Source of the DNA: Spirochaeta sp. | GTDB lineage: Bacteria; Spirochaetota; Spirochaetia; Spirochaetales_E; Spirochaetaceae_B | DNA length: 6,423 nt | Direction: 5' to 3' | Assembly: GCA_030590585.1 (NCBI GenBank) | Contig: JAUUYD010000142.1 | Coordinates: forward strand, 1 to 6,423 | Part shown: in pieces, positions 5,238 to 6,423 of the stretch | Numbering within the stretch: the stretch's first letter is position 1 | Layout: every line of letters starts with the position of its first letter | The notes under the pieces: generated by a model | Told to the model about the DNA's origin: nothing | The model's database searches: none | What the model saw: the letters and a program-made list of their open reading frames with translations, nothing else | Translations under genes and position numbers: made by a program

Positions 5238-6136
5238 TTATTGACCAGATCACTTCCCCCGAACCCGGTTATTTCTCCAATCAGATACGCACGGCCAGAC
5301 GTTTTTTTAAACCCGAAGCACTGAAATCAGATTCCGGAAAATACCAGGTGGTTTCCGGCGGAATGGAAATATGCATCCCGGGATACATGGTGAAAAGGAG
5401 CGATTTCAACTACTGGGCCCTGGAACTTGTGAGTTCCGGCCGGGGCACTCTCCATCTGAACGGCCGCAGCTTCAACCTCCTTCCGGGATCGGTTTATTTA
5501 TACGGGCCCGGTATCCCCCATCAAATCTCGGCTGACAGGGGTGAAGCCATGGAAAAATACTTTATTGATGTTATCCCGGGAGATTCTGTACAGGAGTCTT
5601 TCTCCATATTCAGACAACTCATGTCGGATAGCGTTCTCTACAGTCATTCCCTTGAGTCCCTGAAAAGAACCTTTGAAGAAATAACGGAATACGGCAGGCT
5701 GCACACAGAGGGCAGTGAGGATATATGCTCGAAGTTTTTTGAGGTTCTTCTGATGAAAATCTCGGAAACAGCCAGCGAGGAAAATATTCGTAAATCTTCC
5801 GCGTATGAGGCCTACAGACGATGCAGAATAATCATCGAGAACCGTTACCTGGAGATATCGACTGTCCAGGCGGCGGCGGATGAAGCAAATATTGATATTT
5901 CATACTTTTGCAGGCTCTTCAGGAGATTCGACACACAAACCCCCTACAGGCTGATAACCGGACTTAAAATGAATCATGCCGCAGGAATGCTGATTCGTGA
6001 CGGGATGAGTGTTAAACGTGTTGCCATGGAGCTGGGCTATGATGACCCTTTCACCTTTTCCAGAGGGTTCAAGAGGAGCATGGGAATTTCACCCCGAAAG
6101 TTCACCGAGGAATATAAAGAAAAGCGGTATAACTGA
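5231..6136 (+). CDS. AraC-family transcriptional regulator with N-terminal cupin domain
   Basis: This is a cytoplasmic one-component sugar sensor, most likely the activator of the divergent operon. In the 301-residue form the N-terminal part is an AraC-type cupin arm and barrel. Its marks are the VVSGGMEICIPGYMV segment (41–55), LELVSSGRGTLHLNG (64–78), LLPGSVYLYGPGIPHQIS (83–100) and KYFIDVIPG (109–117). The C-terminal ~100 residues form the paired helix-turn-helix domain. Helix-turn-helix 1 is around 212–233 (VQAAADEANIDISYFCRLF). The second, around 262–291, ends in the family signature GYDDPFTFSRGFKRSMGISP. I prefer ATG 5231 because MAIIDQITSPEPGYF looks like the natural start of this subfamily and a weak GGA lies six bases upstream. 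ATG 5210, in frame, would add seven residues. The kinase gene starts only 57 bases away in the opposite direction. No terminator is evident in the 128 bases after the stop. Confidence 0.9.
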   Translation: MAIIDQITSPEPGYFSNQIRTARRFFKPEALKSDSGKYQVVSGGMEICIPGYMVKRSDFNYWALELVSSGRGTLHLNGRSFNLLPGSVYLYGPGIPHQISADRGEAMEKYFIDVIPGDSVQESFSIFRQLMSDSVLYSHSLESLKRTFEEITEYGRLHTEGSEDICSKFFEVLLMKISETASEENIRKSSAYEAYRRCRIIIENRYLEISTVQAAADEANIDISYFCRLFRRFDTQTPYRLITGLKMNHAAGMLIRDGMSVKRVAMELGYDDPFTFSRGFKRSMGISPRKFTEEYKEKRYN

Positions 6137-6264
6137 GATTGAGCGGCCTGATAGTTGATAATTGACCCTTGTTCCGCCGGTGCAATTAAACACCACTTCA
6201 GGGAAACTCCGACTTTATTAGGGAGATCATACAGAGAGAAAGTAGAAGAAAACACTTCCTCGCA

Positions 6265-6423
6265 TTACGAAATACATTGCTGTTTTTTTATTTTTGAGAT
6301 CTCACTTCTTTTTGTATTCAGCTCCTCGTCATTTCGTGCTTCAATAACCAGCCTTAAAAGTGGTTCGGTTCCTGATTCACGAACGATGAACCACCAGTCG
6401 GAATAAACAAATTTATATCCATC
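6265..6423 (-). CDS. Alpha-D-phosphohexomutase (phosphoglucomutase/phosphomannomutase), C-terminal fragment
   Basis: The last 52 codons of a gene enter from the right edge and end with TAA at 6265–6267. The peptide opens DGYKFVYSDWWFIVRESG and carries RESGTEPLLRLVIEAR. This is the phosphate-binding loop of domain 4 of phosphohexomutases, usually R-x-SGTEP-x-x-R. The enzymes interconvert 1- and 6-phosphates of glucose or mannose through a phosphoserine that would lie outside the window. The tail is Lys-rich and ends QQCIS. The gene is convergent with the regulator and separated from it by about 128 bases in which I see no strong terminator or other feature. The fragment is cut by the window and shows no sign of being broken. 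Phosphoglucomutase, phosphomannomutase and phosphoglucosamine mutase cannot be told apart from this piece. Confidence 0.82.
   Translation of the reverse strand, partial: DGYKFVYSDWWFIVRESGTEPLLRLVIEARNDEELNTKRSEISKIKKQQCIS

Noticed and set aside
6037..6255. Minus-strand open frame of 72 codons overlapping the regulator's 3' end
   Set aside because: It overlaps the conserved second helix-turn-helix coding region of the regulator and shows no domain or clear ribosome site.
6155..6406. Plus-strand open frame of 83 codons between the regulator and the right edge
   Set aside because: Its right part is antisense to the recognisable phosphohexomutase C-terminus, and its product has no recognisable features.

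Overview
The window holds a compact bacterial sugar or polyol catabolic locus. Four genes run on the minus strand, in transcription order: FGGY-family sugar kinase (5173→3671), zinc-dependent polyol dehydrogenase (3674→2628), GatZ/KbaZ-family protein (2631→1330) and aldo/keto reductase (1249→209). A divergent plus-strand AraC-family regulator (5231–6136) lies beside the kinase. Kinase and dehydrogenase overlap as GTGA, and dehydrogenase and GatZ-like gene as ATGA. The reductase follows after an 80-base gap, so the four probably form one transcript.

Left end. Downstream of the reductase stop is a strong 26-base palindrome with a T-run on the plus strand (171–203). Beyond it lies a second hairpin (125–157). 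Then, on the minus strand, comes what looks like the 5' end of a bacterial group II intron (123→1), which leaves the window. A hairpin abutting the intron boundary is the kind of target used by group IIC introns.

Right end. The regulator is followed by about 128 bases without a recognisable feature. After that comes the C-terminal 52 codons of a convergent alpha-D-phosphohexomutase (6265–6423, minus), cut by the window edge.

Working together. The AraC-like regulator probably reads a sugar signal through its N-terminal cupin domain. It may bind two ATGGCAA half-sites 21 bases apart, one of which overlaps a candidate kinase -35 box. The enzyme set reads as reduce (AKR), oxidise (polyol dehydrogenase), phosphorylate (kinase) and rearrange (GatZ-like). 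No GatY/KbaY aldolase subunit is visible. One economical hypothesis is a route such as galactose → galactitol → tagatose → tagatose 6-phosphate → fructose 6-phosphate, with the GatZ-like protein acting as a sugar-phosphate 4-epimerase. The substrate is not proven by the sequence.

Organism. Base composition is near 50% GC, with ordinary bacterial Shine-Dalgarno sites and ATG/GTG starts. The enzyme styles would fit a free-living fermentative bacterium such as a spirochaete, but this is a weak guess.
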